From contig JAJDUT010000080.1 in NCBI GenBank assembly GCA_022826515.1, positions 67,454 through 131,453 of the forward strand: a stretch of DNA of 64,000 nucleotides, in the 5' to 3' direction. The notes beneath the pieces were generated by a model that ran no database searches, had not been told where the DNA came from, and saw only the letters and a program-made list of their open reading frames with translations. Below are positions 26,378 to 34,685 of the stretch, piece by piece (positions within the stretch are counted from its first letter, which is position 1; each line of letters opens with the position of its first letter). Position numbers and translations under genes: made by a program. Origin of the DNA: Candidatus Latescibacterota bacterium. Lineage in GTDB: Bacteria; Latescibacterota; UBA2968; UBA8231.

Positions 26378-27490
26378 TCAGGAAGCCCTGATAGCGGCAT
26401 CCGCCATGCGCAGAATCACTATTTCTACTTCGCGTACCGCCGACTCGACTTTGATGCCGTACTCCTCTTCTAAAGCTCGCCGTGTCTGATCAAAGGCTCT
26501 AACCGGCAATACAAAGTCATATTTCCCTGCCAAGTGTGTTTCGTTGAAAAATATGCACTTCATCGAACTCTCAAGGTAATCGGCAAGCTGATCTATCGTG
26601 AGATTGGAGCCGGTAAACTTATTATTGAACCCGCCTGTGGACATGCCGCCGCCCAAGTCAGACACATCCGTCAATTGAGGGTTAGAACAGGTTAGCGTCC
26701 ATCCTTCCTGTTGTTCCACAACACGACAAATCGCGATGCCAAACATATCGCACAGCACGTCTACCGCTCTTTCTCTTGCCGCCTTTACTTGCAGGGGATG
26801 GAAAGAACGCAACTCAACGTCCAACAGCTCTTCTGGATCTTTCCCTTCAATCCGTATCCGGGAGTGGGGAATATCCAATAGCGAGCAAATCACATCGACT
26901 ACTCGAAACCCGTAAAATTCTGCCTCGAATTGCTCGTCGCCAATACTCAAACTGCCCTCTCTGCGATCGGACGCATTTCGATCAATTTTTAGAAAAAACA
27001 GGGTGTCTGGAGTGACCACTGGCACGGTTTCTGAAGAGGTGGTTGGTTCGGCTACTTTAGGCACGTTGTCCGTCTGGAGAAAATCCTCTAACAATTCCTC
27101 AGTAAAAAAAGCTGGATGACCGTGCCAACGAAGTAGACCTTGTGAGTCTATGAGAAAGGTATGAGGGATACTTTGTATGCCATAGGCATCGAACGTCGTG
27201 CCCTCTCGATCTGTGGCGACCCCGCCTTTTATCGGCCTTTTTTCCAAGAAGCGTTCTATGATGTGGGGCTCTTCACGGGTCAACGAGACAAAAAGGGTGT
27301 CCTTATTGCCATACGTGGCGACGAGTTCATTGAGATGGGGAATGGCGGCGATACACGGTCCACAATGAGTGCCCCAGAACTCAAGGATTACATTCTTGCC
27401 AGAAAATCCATTTTCCTTTTCTGGCGTACCGCTAATCCATTCACTGACCTCAATCGCGGGGGCCGGTTGGTCAATTGCGGGATAACCCAT
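26378..27490 (-). CDS. TlpA-like thioredoxin domain fused to DUF3738-like domain
   Basis: A 370-residue two-part protein. Residues 1-145 are a TlpA/AhpC-like redoxin with Cys43 and Cys46 in FWGTHCGPC and the cis-Pro strand IQSIPHTFLID. Residues about 170-370 match DUF3738: SNLTIDQLADYLESSM, HLAGKYDFVLPV and ALEEEYGIKVESAVREVEIV are the characteristic ending. DUF3738 is usually attached to a signal peptide or M56-type proteins in Acidobacteria-like genomes, so this redox fusion is unusual. No signal peptide is visible at this start. A perfect 8-bp inverted repeat lies 42 bp upstream. Confidence 0.78.
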   Translation of the reverse strand: MGYPAIDQPAPAIEVSEWISGTPEKENGFSGKNVILEFWGTHCGPCIAAIPHLNELVATYGNKDTLFVSLTREEPHIIERFLEKRPIKGGVATDREGTTFDAYGIQSIPHTFLIDSQGLLRWHGHPAFFTEELLEDFLQTDNVPKVAEPTTSSETVPVVTPDTLFFLKIDRNASDRREGSLSIGDEQFEAEFYGFRVVDVICSLLDIPHSRIRIEGKDPEELLDVELRSFHPLQVKAARERAVDVLCDMFGIAICRVVEQQEGWTLTCSNPQLTDVSDLGGGMSTGGFNNKFTGSNLTIDQLADYLESSMKCIFFNETHLAGKYDFVLPVRAFDQTRRALEEEYGIKVESAVREVEIVILRMADAAIRAS

Positions 27491-27531
27491 TCTGAATCCC
27501 TTTCTTTTTGCTGCTTTCAGTTAACTGCTTA

Positions 27532-27554
27532 TATCCGAATAGTTAGTTCGGATA
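27532..27554. promoter_or_regulatory. Perfect inverted repeat TATCCGAA-N7-TTCGGATA
   Basis: An 8-bp perfect inverted repeat with a 7-bp spacer, about 42 bp upstream of the TlpA-DUF3738 start. The same half-site and spacing (TATCCGAA, 7 bp, TTCG) occur at 12072-12090 upstream of the acetyltransferase. It could be a repressor operator or a weak terminator. The remainder of the 27491-27693 spacer shows nothing else I can name. Confidence 0.4.
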
Positions 27555-27693
27555 ACGATGTTATGTTATTAGAAAGTGAAGGTACGTCTCTTGGTAGCAC
27601 AGTCGCAATCGCAACGAGCGGTCAGATCTTTATATGCGGCGGACTGCGCGGTGGAAGGATGGCGCAGGTACGCACGGAGAGTAGAGAAATCGG

Positions 27694-28698
27694 TCAAGGG
27701 CGCGGCGTGGCCCGAACCTCGACTTGGGTCCCGTCGCGCACCGGCGTCGTCACTCGCAGCACGCCGGGTCGCACGACTTCCGTCGCCAGTTCCTGTCCGT
27801 CTACTACTACTCGGGGGTCGCGGCACCAAGCCGCTGGTACGCTGGCTTCCAGCGTCAGGCTGCGGTACGGTACCTGATCAGGCAACTCCGGCAGGCCGAT
27901 GAGAAAGCGTTGCGTTTCGTCATTGCCGTCCACGGTCTCGATCTGAGCGTGACGCCGCATTAGATGGTAGCTGAGCGCCTCTTCGGGTACTGCACACCAG
28001 ACGGCATCGCCCCCCTCGGACAGCACCGTCTCAAAGCGCTGCCGTAGCTGGGCCTCGGAGCAATCCTTATTGGGATGCACGGCTGTTTCCAGCGGGCAGT
28101 GGCAATAGTCGATGAGCCAGCCCTGCACGGCTTGGGCTTGGCGGATGTTGCGGTATGGGTCGTAGGCGCTGTAGAACGGCTCGTAGTAGTGGTCGTGCAG
28201 CGCTGTGCGGTTGATCCAGAACAGCTCGTCTTCGGGCCGATTGAGCGCGTCTGTCAGGCTCATGGCGCCTAGGTAGCCGTAGCGGCGGCAAGCTTCGAGG
28301 ACGTGGTCGGCCATGTTCGTGTTGTTGCCGGGAGAGCAGTAGAGGATTATCGGTTCGCCGAGGGCTTCTTCCAGCACTTGCTTGGCGTGGCCGATTTCCT
28401 GGTCCACCATTTCTGGCGTGATGATTTCGTGGGTCCACGAGTGGTTGCCCACGCCCCAGCCGCGGGCGAGCAGGTCGCGTAATTCGTCTGCGTTCATGTG
28501 GCGGTAGCCGTTGTAGCTGGAGTTGCCGGCTTTGCGGATCTCGCCCATTTGGCCGACGAGCAGTTCCACGTGGCCGGGGATGCTGTACTCCTCGTGCATG
28601 GGGATGGCGAAGCGGTGCAGGTCGGCAAGGGCTTCGTCGTAGGTGATCGAGTAAACCCAGCGCTTGCCGTACTTCCACGGACAGATGCTCAAGCTCAT
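27694..28698 (-). CDS. Polysaccharide deacetylase (NodB-like) family protein
   Basis: A 334-residue protein with a NodB homology domain: Asp21 in YSITYDEA and the metal-binding HSxxH at His86/His90 in GNHSWTHE. CSPGNNTN follows, and a small C-terminal beta domain (about 270-334) completes it. Members remove N- or O-acetyl groups from sugars. No signal peptide is present. It is the last gene of an ATGA-coupled three-gene operon with the isochorismatase-like and DegT genes, so the substrate may be a small amino sugar derivative rather than a cell-wall polymer. Confidence 0.82.
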   Translation of the reverse strand: MSLSICPWKYGKRWVYSITYDEALADLHRFAIPMHEEYSIPGHVELLVGQMGEIRKAGNSSYNGYRHMNADELRDLLARGWGVGNHSWTHEIITPEMVDQEIGHAKQVLEEALGEPIILYCSPGNNTNMADHVLEACRRYGYLGAMSLTDALNRPEDELFWINRTALHDHYYEPFYSAYDPYRNIRQAQAVQGWLIDYCHCPLETAVHPNKDCSEAQLRQRFETVLSEGGDAVWCAVPEEALSYHLMRRHAQIETVDGNDETQRFLIGLPELPDQVPYRSLTLEASVPAAWCRDPRVVVDGQELATEVVRPGVLRVTTPVRDGTQVEVRATPRP

Positions 28699-29471
28699 GG
28701 CTGCTCACCTTTCATCTGATAGATGGCCTGTTGGAATTGCGCGAAGGTGCAGCCGAAGCCCAAGGTCCACTCGAAGATGTGGAGGGCGTAGTTAGTCGAT
28801 AACCGCTGCGGGAACGACGCTGGCGTCTCCACCCCAACGGTCGCATCGCGGATCACTACGCAGCGATAGCCGCGAGCCAGCATGGGCCGCGCTCCCCCCT
28901 CGGCGCCGAGCAGGCACATGTCGGCTGCGAACCCCATGTAGATGAGTGTATCCACGCCGCGACTGCGCAGGTATTCGTCCAGCACGTCGGAGTAGAAAAA
29001 GAGGGGCTCGTCTCCAACTGGGGAGACGATTTCGGCGCGCCGCATCTGCGCTAGCGGCGAGCGCTCCATATAGCCGACGCCGTGGGCTCGTTCGAGCATT
29101 TCCTGTTGGTGTGGGTGTACGGATCCCGACTCTCCCGAACGCCGCGACTCGATGTGGGGATACTGGTGGTCCATCCAGTCCGTCTCGACGTGGCAGACTG
29201 GCATCCTAATTGCGCGGGCCGCGTCCATGGCCGGGCGGATGATCTCGGCCATGATGCGCCCGGCCTCCTCTGTTGACTGGGGCCAGCCCATGCCGACGCA
29301 GTAGTTGACGTCCACGGGTGGCCCGTCGGGGCAGCCGATGTTCCAGCAGTGCATGCCTACTAAGGCTGTCTTGTCCACTGGCAGCGACAGGGTGACCTGT
29401 TCGTATCCCGGACGGTCAATCGGCAAGGCCCGGTAGTAACGGGCGGCGAGTTGTAGGGCGTTCTCTGTCAT
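28695..29471 (-). CDS. Isochorismatase-like cysteine hydrolase with altered active site
   Basis: A 258-residue protein of the isochorismatase fold; VDTLIYMGFAADMCLLGAEGG contains the nucleophile-type Cys, followed by GYRCVVIRDATVGVE. The usual catalytic Asp (in a V-I-D-M-Q context) is replaced by ALVGMHCWN. No Lys appears at the expected place before SDVLDEYLRSRG, so only the Cys of the Asp-Lys-Cys triad is evident. It overlaps both neighbours by 4 bp (ATGA). It may bind or act on an amide or ester in the DegT/deacetylase pathway. Confidence 0.78.
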   Translation of the reverse strand: MTENALQLAARYYRALPIDRPGYEQVTLSLPVDKTALVGMHCWNIGCPDGPPVDVNYCVGMGWPQSTEEAGRIMAEIIRPAMDAARAIRMPVCHVETDWMDHQYPHIESRRSGESGSVHPHQQEMLERAHGVGYMERSPLAQMRRAEIVSPVGDEPLFFYSDVLDEYLRSRGVDTLIYMGFAADMCLLGAEGGARPMLARGYRCVVIRDATVGVETPASFPQRLSTNYALHIFEWTLGFGCTFAQFQQAIYQMKGEQP

Positions 29472-30727
29472 AGCCGGTACTCGTCGGCGACGCGGCGCAC
29501 GATCGCGGCCACCTGTTCACAGTGATGGGGCTCGTACTTATCGCAGAAGGTGCTCCAGCGGATGAAGCGCTCCAGCAGCTCGTGCGCGTTTGGACAGCAC
29601 GTTGCGTCGTAGCGGTAGGTGCGCGACGCTGGCGGCTGCGAGTACGGGAAGCGCTGTCGCTCGGCTGCTTCCGTGAGGTAGGGCAGGGCCGCTGGCAGCA
29701 GATAGTAGCGCGCTTGGCTCGCTCCTAAGATGCCAGCGGCTGCTACCTGCGCGCCGAACTCCTCGGCGTCGCATCGGAATTGATCGAGGTCGATAGTGAA
29801 CCCTGCCATCCAGCAGGAGTACACCTCAGTCTCCGGTGGGATCGGCAATGCCGATACGCCTGGGATTTCATTGAGGAGTGCGCTCAACAGACGGATCATG
29901 CGATCGCGTTTTTCTACCTGCGGCTGGATGATCTCTAGCTGGGCTAGACAGATCGCTGCAGTGGACTGGGTCATGCGGTGGGCGAAGCCGTTGACCGTGT
30001 GTACGCGCCCGAAGTGCTCGACCATTTCTCCACCGCGACTCTGGCCGACGAAGCGCGCCCGCTCGGCCAACTCGTCGTCGTTGGTGAGGATGCAGCCGCC
30101 CACGTCGGAGCCCATGGTTTTCTCCGAGTCGAAGGAAAAAGCCCCTGCCGTTGATAGGGTGCCGGTGTAGCGGCCTTTGTAGCGCCCAAAGACTGCTTGG
30201 CAGGCGTCCTCATAGACCACTAGGCCGTGGCGCGCGGCGACTTCGTTGATGGCGTCCATGTCGCAGATCAGGCCGGTCAGATGCACGACGAGGATCGCCC
30301 GCGTACGCTCGGAGACGCACGCCTCAATGGTCTCGGCACTGACGTTGATGGTGCCGGGTGCGGCGTCGGCGAACACGGGGATGTAACCGGCGCTGATCAG
30401 GCCCTGCACGGTGCCGTAGTCGCTGACCGAGCTGACTACGATTTCGTCGCCGGGCTCAAAGCCGAAGGCTGCGGCTAGCACAGCTAGGGCTGGCGTGCAT
30501 CCCGGCGTGGCGATGCAGTGTGCGACGCCGTGGGCCTCGGCGAAGGCTTGCTCGAACCGGCCCACCATGTCGCAGGTGAGACCGGAATCGACGACCTCGG
30601 CTAGGTACTCCATGGCTCGCGGGCCGATCTCGCGGGGAAAAGGCTGAGGCAGCGGTCCGTCGAACTCCTGCTGGGTTGCGGCCCCGTAGCGCGCGTGCTC
30701 GCGGACGGTAGCGGGGTTAGATGTCAT
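29468..30727 (-). CDS. DegT/DnrJ/EryC1/StrS-type PLP aminotransferase
   Basis: A 419-residue sugar-aminotransferase-family protein. The PLP lysine is Lys203 in FSFDSEKTMGSDVGG, with Asp174 and Gln177 in VVYEDACQAVFG, and CTPALAVLAAAFGFEPGDEIVV is the cofactor phosphate region. Members convert keto-sugars or keto-cyclitols to amines. ATG 30727 begins a three-gene operon with isochorismatase-like and deacetylase genes, each overlapping by 4 bp, so the encoded steps probably act on one amino sugar or aminocyclitol. Confidence 0.88.
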   Translation of the reverse strand: MTSNPATVREHARYGAATQQEFDGPLPQPFPREIGPRAMEYLAEVVDSGLTCDMVGRFEQAFAEAHGVAHCIATPGCTPALAVLAAAFGFEPGDEIVVSSVSDYGTVQGLISAGYIPVFADAAPGTINVSAETIEACVSERTRAILVVHLTGLICDMDAINEVAARHGLVVYEDACQAVFGRYKGRYTGTLSTAGAFSFDSEKTMGSDVGGCILTNDDELAERARFVGQSRGGEMVEHFGRVHTVNGFAHRMTQSTAAICLAQLEIIQPQVEKRDRMIRLLSALLNEIPGVSALPIPPETEVYSCWMAGFTIDLDQFRCDAEEFGAQVAAAGILGASQARYYLLPAALPYLTEAAERQRFPYSQPPASRTYRYDATCCPNAHELLERFIRWSTFCDKYEPHHCEQVAAIVRRVADEYRL

Positions 30728-30788
30728 GGGCGGCTCCGGTTTGCGGAAAATAGGTTTGATGCAATATAGCAGGTATTAAGCTATAGAA

Positions 30789-31760
30789 CTACAGGGACGG
30801 AGCAATGCGATTCAGCCAATCCCAACCCGCGATTTTCCGTAGCAACTCCATTCTCTCCGGGATGTGATAGTTCAATAGCAGGCGTCGCAGCACAGTTACT
30901 GTTAGAAACCACCGGAGGACGCCGTCTTCCCCAATGGGTTCGGGCTTGTCTGTTGCTGCTATATACGCCTCGACAAATTGCTTGGCAAGGTCCAGCGATA
31001 CTTCGGGGAAGAGACATTCCCGACCTCCGAATTGGAGCGACGCGAATGCCACATCGTAGAGCGAGTAGTCAATGACGGCCATGTCGAAGTCCCACACTGT
31101 GGCGATCTTCGACTCCCATATCCTCAAGTTCGCAGGGCGGTAGTCTTGGTGCGTGATCGACAGCATTCCCCGCTCATCGCACAGTGACTTTATAGCGGCG
31201 GCGTTGGACTGTATGAAGTGGAGTTGAGATCGAAGGAATGCTGCGTCATCCTCACGTAGCTTGTTCCAATGGAAAGCGCCAGCAATTTTTGGCGACAATT
31301 CAGCCCATCTGGTCGAAGGTACGTAGTACCAACCCAAGTTCTCTCTTTCCGATTCGGCTCGGAGTTCATCCCCGTATTTGCGACCTGCTGAGTGCAATGC
31401 CGCTAGCGTCTGCGCTGACTCAACAATCAGATCACGGGAGTCCCACGGAGGATGCTCGTCGGATGGCATGTAGGGGTTCAACACCCACCAGTCTTCCCCT
31501 CTCCAGTAGCAGTACCTTCCATTTAGCGTCTGAATCGGCAATGCAACTTGTCTAAAGCCGTTGCACTTGAGGACTTCCACTAGCTGGAACTGATAGCTCT
31601 TTACCATTCTGTCTGCTTGGAACGGAGAGCAGGATAGGACGAATTGTCCCTGAGACGATTCTATGAAGAAGTGAGTGCTGAAATGCGCTCGCGATTCAGT
31701 CAAACGCAGATCAGAGAGACCGTAAACGGCAGTGGCGATGTCGTTCCAGCGATTGTCCAT
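30789..31760 (-). CDS. Aminoglycoside phosphotransferase (APH)-family kinase
   Basis: A 323-residue protein kinase-like phosphotransferase. The catalytic loop is THQDYRPANL with Asp206 and Asn211, and the metal-binding segment VWDFDMAVID provides Asp224 and Asp226. The N-terminal lobe is weakly conserved. Relatives phosphorylate aminoglycosides, homoserine, choline or methylthioribose; the substrate here is unknown. It stands alone between a spacer of 61 bp and the PhyH gene upstream on the same strand. Confidence 0.82.
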   Translation of the reverse strand: MDNRWNDIATAVYGLSDLRLTESRAHFSTHFFIESSQGQFVLSCSPFQADRMVKSYQFQLVEVLKCNGFRQVALPIQTLNGRYCYWRGEDWWVLNPYMPSDEHPPWDSRDLIVESAQTLAALHSAGRKYGDELRAESERENLGWYYVPSTRWAELSPKIAGAFHWNKLREDDAAFLRSQLHFIQSNAAAIKSLCDERGMLSITHQDYRPANLRIWESKIATVWDFDMAVIDYSLYDVAFASLQFGGRECLFPEVSLDLAKQFVEAYIAATDKPEPIGEDGVLRWFLTVTVLRRLLLNYHIPERMELLRKIAGWDWLNRIAPSL

Positions 31761-31828
31761 GTGGACTTGGAGAGCGCTTGACGTTTTGGTTTCTGTAACC
31801 CCGAATAACGCGCCTGTGTATCCTGCGA

Positions 31829-32641
31829 TCAGGTCGGCGGCTGTTCGATGCCGTCGAGGATGATGTCGAGCTGGTCTTCGGGTGCGTAGTACGCACCGGG
31901 TGCGCTATTAGGGCCGATGTCGCCCATCAGGCGTCGCTGGCGCGGCGTCATACGCGCCAGCACTTCGGGCGGTGCCTTCTCGTAGTCCCACGGCCGCGAC
32001 CATAGCTGTCCGTAGCGAAAGGTAACGCTGCGCCGGATGTCCTCGCCCTCATTCGGGGCCACGCCGTGCCACAGGCCGTAGGTGAAGATGAAGGCGTCGC
32101 CGGCTTCGGCGACTAGCTGGACGCCGCCCTCCGGCCATGCTCCCTTGGCGAAACCCTCCTCGGGAAAATCTCGGCGATGGCTGCCGGGCACGAAGCAGAA
32201 GTTGGCCCGGTTATCTGCGGGGATGTCGGTCAGGAAATACTGGATCTTGAAGTTGAGCGGGCGGCTGTCCGGCGCGACGCGGAACTCGCGCAATGAGGCT
32301 CCCCCGTCGGTATGCCAGCCGAAGGGCATGTCCCCACTCGGATAGCGGACGTAAATCACCGTGCCCATGATCTGGAGATAGGGGCCCATCAAATCGACGA
32401 TGACGCCGAAGGTGTTGGGATGGTCGATCAGTGAATCGAAATTTGGAGACCGCTCGACTGTTTGGATGATGTTGAGGGCGTCCTGCTCGCGGGCCTCGGG
32501 GTGGGTCTCGCGGTATTTGGCGATTACCTCGTCGGTAGCGGATAGATAGCCTGCGACTTGGTCGCGGGTAAGGGCACCCTTGAGCAGGAGATAGCCCTTT
32601 TCCACCCAGTCGCGTCTCATGTCGTCGGTCAAGCGTCGCAC
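31829..32641 (-). CDS. Phytanoyl-CoA dioxygenase (PhyH) family protein, canonical iron site
   Basis: A 270-residue Fe(II)/2-oxoglutarate oxygenase. The iron ligands are His110 and Asp112 (FGWHTDGG) and His192 (YGLWHGVAPN), with Arg203/204 for 2-oxoglutarate and the VPGSH turn at 151-155. The HTDGG wording is the classic PhyH version. Its ATG lies 12 bp inside the end of the shortened methyltransferase gene, so it may depend on that gene's translation. The substrate is unknown. Confidence 0.9.
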   Translation of the reverse strand: MRRLTDDMRRDWVEKGYLLLKGALTRDQVAGYLSATDEVIAKYRETHPEAREQDALNIIQTVERSPNFDSLIDHPNTFGVIVDLMGPYLQIMGTVIYVRYPSGDMPFGWHTDGGASLREFRVAPDSRPLNFKIQYFLTDIPADNRANFCFVPGSHRRDFPEEGFAKGAWPEGGVQLVAEAGDAFIFTYGLWHGVAPNEGEDIRRSVTFRYGQLWSRPWDYEKAPPEVLARMTPRQRRLMGDIGPNSAPGAYYAPEDQLDIILDGIEQPPT

Positions 32642-33171
32642 GGTAGTCTCGGTTTGTTTAGGAGAAGGAGCAAGTCTTCTGTGTAGGAGGGAATGTAGAA
32701 GTTTAGGAGCAGACGTCCACCCGGCTGCAAACAGTCATGGACTCGCCGCAGACAGGTGATCTGGTCCTGCTGCGTCGATAGCATCATGATGGAACTGGCA
32801 GGTATGAGCACTGCTTCGAACGGGTGATCGTAGCTGAAGTCAACGAGATCCTGTTGTGTGATTCGCGAATCTATATCTGAAAGGCCCAATCCTGCCGCCT
32901 TGCGTCTGAGTACCTCCAGCATGGGTAGCGAGGCATCAAACCCGAAGATATCAAACCCATTCAGCAGCAAAGGCAACATAATGGAACCAGTTCCACAGGC
33001 GGCCTCCAACATAGCACCGCACGTGTCCTGCAGATGTTCGCGATAAAAGTGTAGCTCGCGTTCGTGCTGTTCAGAGCGCCCGCCGGTCTCGTTCCATCGG
33101 TCGTAGATCAGCGCCCACCAGTGGCTATCGTAGTTGCTTCCAGTCTCCGGCAAGAGTTGTCTAAACATCAT
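32629..33171 (-). CDS. C-terminally shortened class I SAM methyltransferase
   Basis: A 180-residue protein with motif I MLEAACGTGSIMLPLL, motif II IFGFDASLPMLEVLRRK and motif IV/post-I SYDHPFEAVLIPASSIMML, ending soon after GGRLLLNFYIPS. The neighbouring related methyltransferase has 262 residues; this one lacks the final beta-strands and runs 13 bp into the PhyH gene, so it looks truncated. The AAAACGTTATCTGACC element lies just upstream of the start. Confidence 0.7.
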   Translation of the reverse strand: MMFRQLLPETGSNYDSHWWALIYDRWNETGGRSEQHERELHFYREHLQDTCGAMLEAACGTGSIMLPLLLNGFDIFGFDASLPMLEVLRRKAAGLGLSDIDSRITQQDLVDFSYDHPFEAVLIPASSIMMLSTQQDQITCLRRVHDCLQPGGRLLLNFYIPSYTEDLLLLLNKPRLPCDA

Positions 33172-33176
33172 TCTAG

Positions 33177-33191
33177 GTCAGATAACGTTTT
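33177..33191 (-). repeat. AAAACGTTATCTGAC element (minus orientation)
   Basis: Read on the minus strand, this 15-mer is identical to 15021-15035 and ends 6 bp before the methyltransferase ATG. In both places it follows a CTTCGGCA-containing sequence after the preceding gene's stop. It belongs to the TTATCTGAC family also seen at 12056, 16127 and (as TATCTGAC) 19430. Confidence 0.45.
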
Positions 33192-33243
33192 CCGGTTTGC
33201 GAACCTAGTGCAGCGGGCTGCCGAAGGCCAAGGCGCGAAAAGA

Positions 33244-34032
33244 CTATTGCCGACGCTTTAGCAGGAATATCATTTCGGGTGCTTCGGGCCCGATTGGTTG
33301 CCGATCAAATGATCCGAATTCTCCGACGCTCTCAAGACCGGCAGCGCAGAAAAGCAATTTGAGGTGAGGGTACGTATAGAAGCTCATCTTCAACGGCTGT
33401 ACTTCCTCAGACAGAACTTTATCACCCTCACACAATCGGAAGATGAACCTGCCCGAGAAGTTCAGATTGATTAGGTCAATCTCGTCCTTTACAAAGTACC
33501 GTCGGACTGTCCGATCCGTCCCATCTTGTGCAGGCCATTCTAGGTCCAAGTATTCTTCGCCGACGCCCGTTAGAATTTTGTCGAAATTGGGATTGAATAC
33601 GTCAAACGCGAGGATACCACCATCTGCCAAGTGTCTCCTGGCGTTTTGCAGGGCCGCCAGTTGATCTTCCGTGGTGTACATGTGCTGCATGGGTCTGAAC
33701 GGAATTACTACCAAGGAAAATTGACCTCCTAAATAATGGGTGCGAAAATCTCCCTCTATAACTCGCGTTCTCCGGCTTACGCTTTCACTTTCTTTGGCGA
33801 GCTTGGCGCGCAAGACCTTCAGCATGGAATGAGAAGCATCCATCCCCGTGACGTCGATGCCTTGTCGCGCCAGCGGCAAGGCAATTCTCCCAGTGCCGCA
33901 GCCAAACTCGAGGACAGGGCCACCATACTCATTGGCTAGATCGAGGTAGAAATCCCTGTCCACCAGATCGTCTTTGACGCTGTATGCCGCGTCGTAATGC
34001 TTTGCTCCCGAACTGTAGGAATCATCAATCAT
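33244..34032 (-). CDS. Class I SAM-dependent methyltransferase
   Basis: A 262-residue methyltransferase with all main motifs: PVLEFGCGTGRIALPLA (motif I), VTGMDASHSMLKVLR (motif II), FSLVVIPFRPMQHMYT (motif IV) and GGILAFDVFNPNF (post-motif). The C-terminal beta-sandwich-like strands, EVQPLKMSFYTYPHLKLL and the MIFLLKRRQ end, are complete. It is probably a small-molecule methyltransferase. It is the fuller relative of the truncated gene downstream, which suggests tandem duplication with loss, or independent cassettes. Confidence 0.85.
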   Translation of the reverse strand: MIDDSYSSGAKHYDAAYSVKDDLVDRDFYLDLANEYGGPVLEFGCGTGRIALPLARQGIDVTGMDASHSMLKVLRAKLAKESESVSRRTRVIEGDFRTHYLGGQFSLVVIPFRPMQHMYTTEDQLAALQNARRHLADGGILAFDVFNPNFDKILTGVGEEYLDLEWPAQDGTDRTVRRYFVKDEIDLINLNFSGRFIFRLCEGDKVLSEEVQPLKMSFYTYPHLKLLFCAAGLESVGEFGSFDRQPIGPEAPEMIFLLKRRQ

Positions 34033-34053
34033 GGTTTGTTGCCCATTGTACTG

Positions 34054-34650
34054 TTATCGTGCAGTGAAAAACTGGACATCTCTTATCTGATCAAAATGCA
34101 ACTTCCAGAACGTAGCTTGAATTGACTTTTTACTGAAAGGGTCTGAAATCTCTTCTTCAGCCCAATCAAGGTCAAATATACGATCCCAACTATCCTCTAT
34201 ACGTTGATGGTATGCGCGAACTGGTAGAGGCTTCATTTCGAAAAAAGACAGATTGTGCTCAGATAACTCGGCCTCAAATGCTTCTCCATCGGCCACGGTT
34301 CGAGGCAGATACCAGTAATTGAGGACATAATGCCATAGATCAAAATCGGACAATAAAACTTCTTTGTCTGATTGCTCGAATTCGATTCGTACACCGCGTT
34401 GGCCTTTGGGTAAATGAGCACTGCTGCGTAAATCGGGTTTATGTCTTTTGGCATTATCCCATTGATACCAGGCCCATAAAGGTAAAGACGTATTCTCGGG
34501 CCTAGGTTCTATTCGGCACTCCATTTGCTCTGACATCCACCTGTAAGCATCGAGAAACAGATCCTCTGAATATCTCTGATCGGAGAAAAGCACTTGTTCC
34601 CGCTGCAAGGTCTTCCAGGCAGCAATAGATTGAATCGTCCAAAGCGTCAT
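34054..34650 (-). CDS. DUF3841 domain protein
   Basis: A 198-residue protein that begins MTLWTIQSIAAWKTLQREQ and has AYRWMSEQM, LPLWAWYQWDN and WHYVLNYWYLP, which are the conserved tryptophan-rich blocks of DUF3841. No catalytic function is known for this family. The gene is AT-richer than core genes here. It sits 21 bp from the methyltransferase downstream and 35 bp from the antitoxin upstream, all on the minus strand. Confidence 0.7.
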   Translation of the reverse strand: MTLWTIQSIAAWKTLQREQVLFSDQRYSEDLFLDAYRWMSEQMECRIEPRPENTSLPLWAWYQWDNAKRHKPDLRSSAHLPKGQRGVRIEFEQSDKEVLLSDFDLWHYVLNYWYLPRTVADGEAFEAELSEHNLSFFEMKPLPVRAYHQRIEDSWDRIFDLDWAEEEISDPFSKKSIQATFWKLHFDQIRDVQFFTAR

Positions 34651-34685
34651 AATTTGCTAATTCCACACAACACCTCTGCGGTTGC

